64,000 bases of DNA from Pseudarthrobacter enclensis (lineage in GTDB: Bacteria > Actinomycetota > Actinomycetes > Actinomycetales > Micrococcaceae). The translations under genes were made by a program, and so were the position numbers. The stretch lies in NCBI RefSeq assembly GCF_001457025.1, contig NZ_KQ758599.1:868001-932000 (forward strand), given 5' to 3'. Positions 63,277 to 64,000 of the stretch are shown piece by piece. The notes beneath the pieces were generated by a model. That model saw only the letters and a program-made list of their open reading frames with translations, ran no database searches and was not told where the DNA came from. Position 1 is the stretch's first letter. Each line of letters begins with the position of its first letter.

Positions 63277-64000
63277 ATGGAACGCTCTGTTTCCGCACGC
63301 CTGGCCTTCCGCACAGTGGCCAACACCAAGGTGGCCATGGCCATCGCAGCGTCGAGGAATGCGGGGTACGACTCGTTCGAGGAATCGCTCTCGGTGGTGG
63401 CGGGGGGAGAACAGGTTCCGCTGACGGAGGTCGCCGACCACCACGGCGGACGGTTCCACTACATGGAGTTCGCCGAACCGTCGGAGGTCACCGTGGAGTA
63501 CTCGGCCACCGTCACCGGGCGGGCCGTGCCGGATGAGGTGTCGCTGGCAGACCTGATCCGCTACGTGCGTCCCAGCCGCTACGCGGAGTCGGACCGGCTG
63601 CTGCCCACGGCCTACGCCGAATTCGCCGGCCTCTCCGGCGCGGAGCTGCTGCGCGCCGTGCGCGAATGGGTCAACGGGGAACTCCGCTACATCAGCGGCT
63701 CCTCCCGCGGGACCGACGGCGCGGTGGAAACGTTGCTCAGCCGCCGTGGTGTCTGCCGCGACTTCGCCCACCTGGCCATCGCCCTGCTCCGGTCCAAGGA
63801 CATCCCGGCACGGCTGGCGGCCGTGTACGCTCCCGGTTTGAGCCCCATGGATTTCCATGCGGTGGCCGAAGCCTACGTGGACGGGGCTTGGCACGTCATC
63901 GACCCCACGGGGCTCGCCCCGCGGGAATCGATGCTGCGCATTACGGCGGGCCGCGACTCGTCGGACACCGCGTTCCTGTCCACCGTGGGCGGCAGCCTGG
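63277..64000 (+). CDS. Transglutaminase-like cysteine peptidase, 3' end cut off
   Basis: Reading from ATG 63277 the frame is open to the window end (241 residues, incomplete). The N-terminus is MERSVSARLAFRTVANTKVAM, followed by a beta-rich domain and the transglutaminase core with a Cys-His-Asp triad: RRGVCRDFAHLAIALL (Cys160), MDFHAVAEAYVDG (His194) and HVIDPTGLAPR (Asp209). Such proteins are cysteine proteases or peptide-bond-forming enzymes; substrate unknown. It has no obvious SD and lies 70 bases after the lipoprotein gene. Confidence 0.88.
   Translation, partial: MERSVSARLAFRTVANTKVAMAIAASRNAGYDSFEESLSVVAGGEQVPLTEVADHHGGRFHYMEFAEPSEVTVEYSATVTGRAVPDEVSLADLIRYVRPSRYAESDRLLPTAYAEFAGLSGAELLRAVREWVNGELRYISGSSRGTDGAVETLLSRRGVCRDFAHLAIALLRSKDIPARLAAVYAPGLSPMDFHAVAEAYVDGAWHVIDPTGLAPRESMLRITAGRDSSDTAFLSTVGGSL

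Overview
This window is high-GC, densely packed actinobacterial chromosome. Protein similarity by eye (NucS mismatch endonuclease, DUF2550, DUF3039, DUF2017, NrtR-nadABC) points to Micrococcaceae, most like Arthrobacter/Pseudarthrobacter. That placement is inference, because no rRNA is present. About 63 protein genes are supported. I see no tRNA, rRNA, CRISPR array, insertion sequence or prophage, and no gene-free stretch longer than 300 bases.

Layout. 1-5704: translation and envelope genes (prfA 3' part, prmC, tsaC-type threonylcarbamoyladenylate synthase, WecB/TagA and GT2 glycosyltransferases, WecA-like transferase). 5705-13747: a complete F1Fo ATP synthase operon led by two AtpI/AtpZ-like membrane proteins (atpB-E-F-H-A-G-D-C). 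13758-18038: DUF2550 protein, then a membrane-anchored esterase overlapping an MprF-like DUF2156 protein, which may be a lipid aminoacylation/deacylation pair. 18182-24980: cold-shock protein, nucS, a small zinc-motif protein, hydrolase, AI-2E-family membrane protein, an unrecognised multi-domain membrane protein and a thioredoxin-like TPR protein. 24980-31914: Old Yellow Enzyme, DUF3253, ABC exporter pair, nagB, DUF3039 and a DEAD-type helicase. 32002-38780: SnoaL-like protein, pncB-pncA, clpS, DUF2017, murI, metallo-hydrolase, rph, rdgB. 38873-47911: DedA, DEDDh exonuclease with BRCT, DUF4395, ADP-ribosylglycohydrolase, aquaporin-like channel, sbcD-sbcC. 48068-54920: MFS, IclR regulator, MHS-type transporter, phosphoribosyltransferase, hydrolase, APC permease. 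55146-60986: NrtR regulator with nadA-nadB-nadC and a cysteine desulfurase. 60998-64000: GtrA, DUF1684, lipoprotein and a transglutaminase-like gene cut by the window end.

How it works together. NAD metabolism appears twice: de novo synthesis (nadABC plus a desulfurase that probably serves the NadA cluster, behind a strong NrtR-type palindrome) and salvage (pncB-pncA). Genome maintenance is represented by NucS, SbcCD, RdgB, an exonuclease-BRCT protein and a helicase. Many neighbours are translationally coupled through 1-8 base overlaps (TGATG, ATGA, GTGA, TAGTG).

The most notable non-gene signals are: a recurring TAnnnT box 6-7 bases before fifteen start codons, predicting leaderless mRNAs; a 25-bp near-perfect palindrome before nrtR; a GTNAC-N6-GTNAC site resembling MtrA boxes before an unknown membrane protein; and an in-frame palindromic insertion inside nadB.
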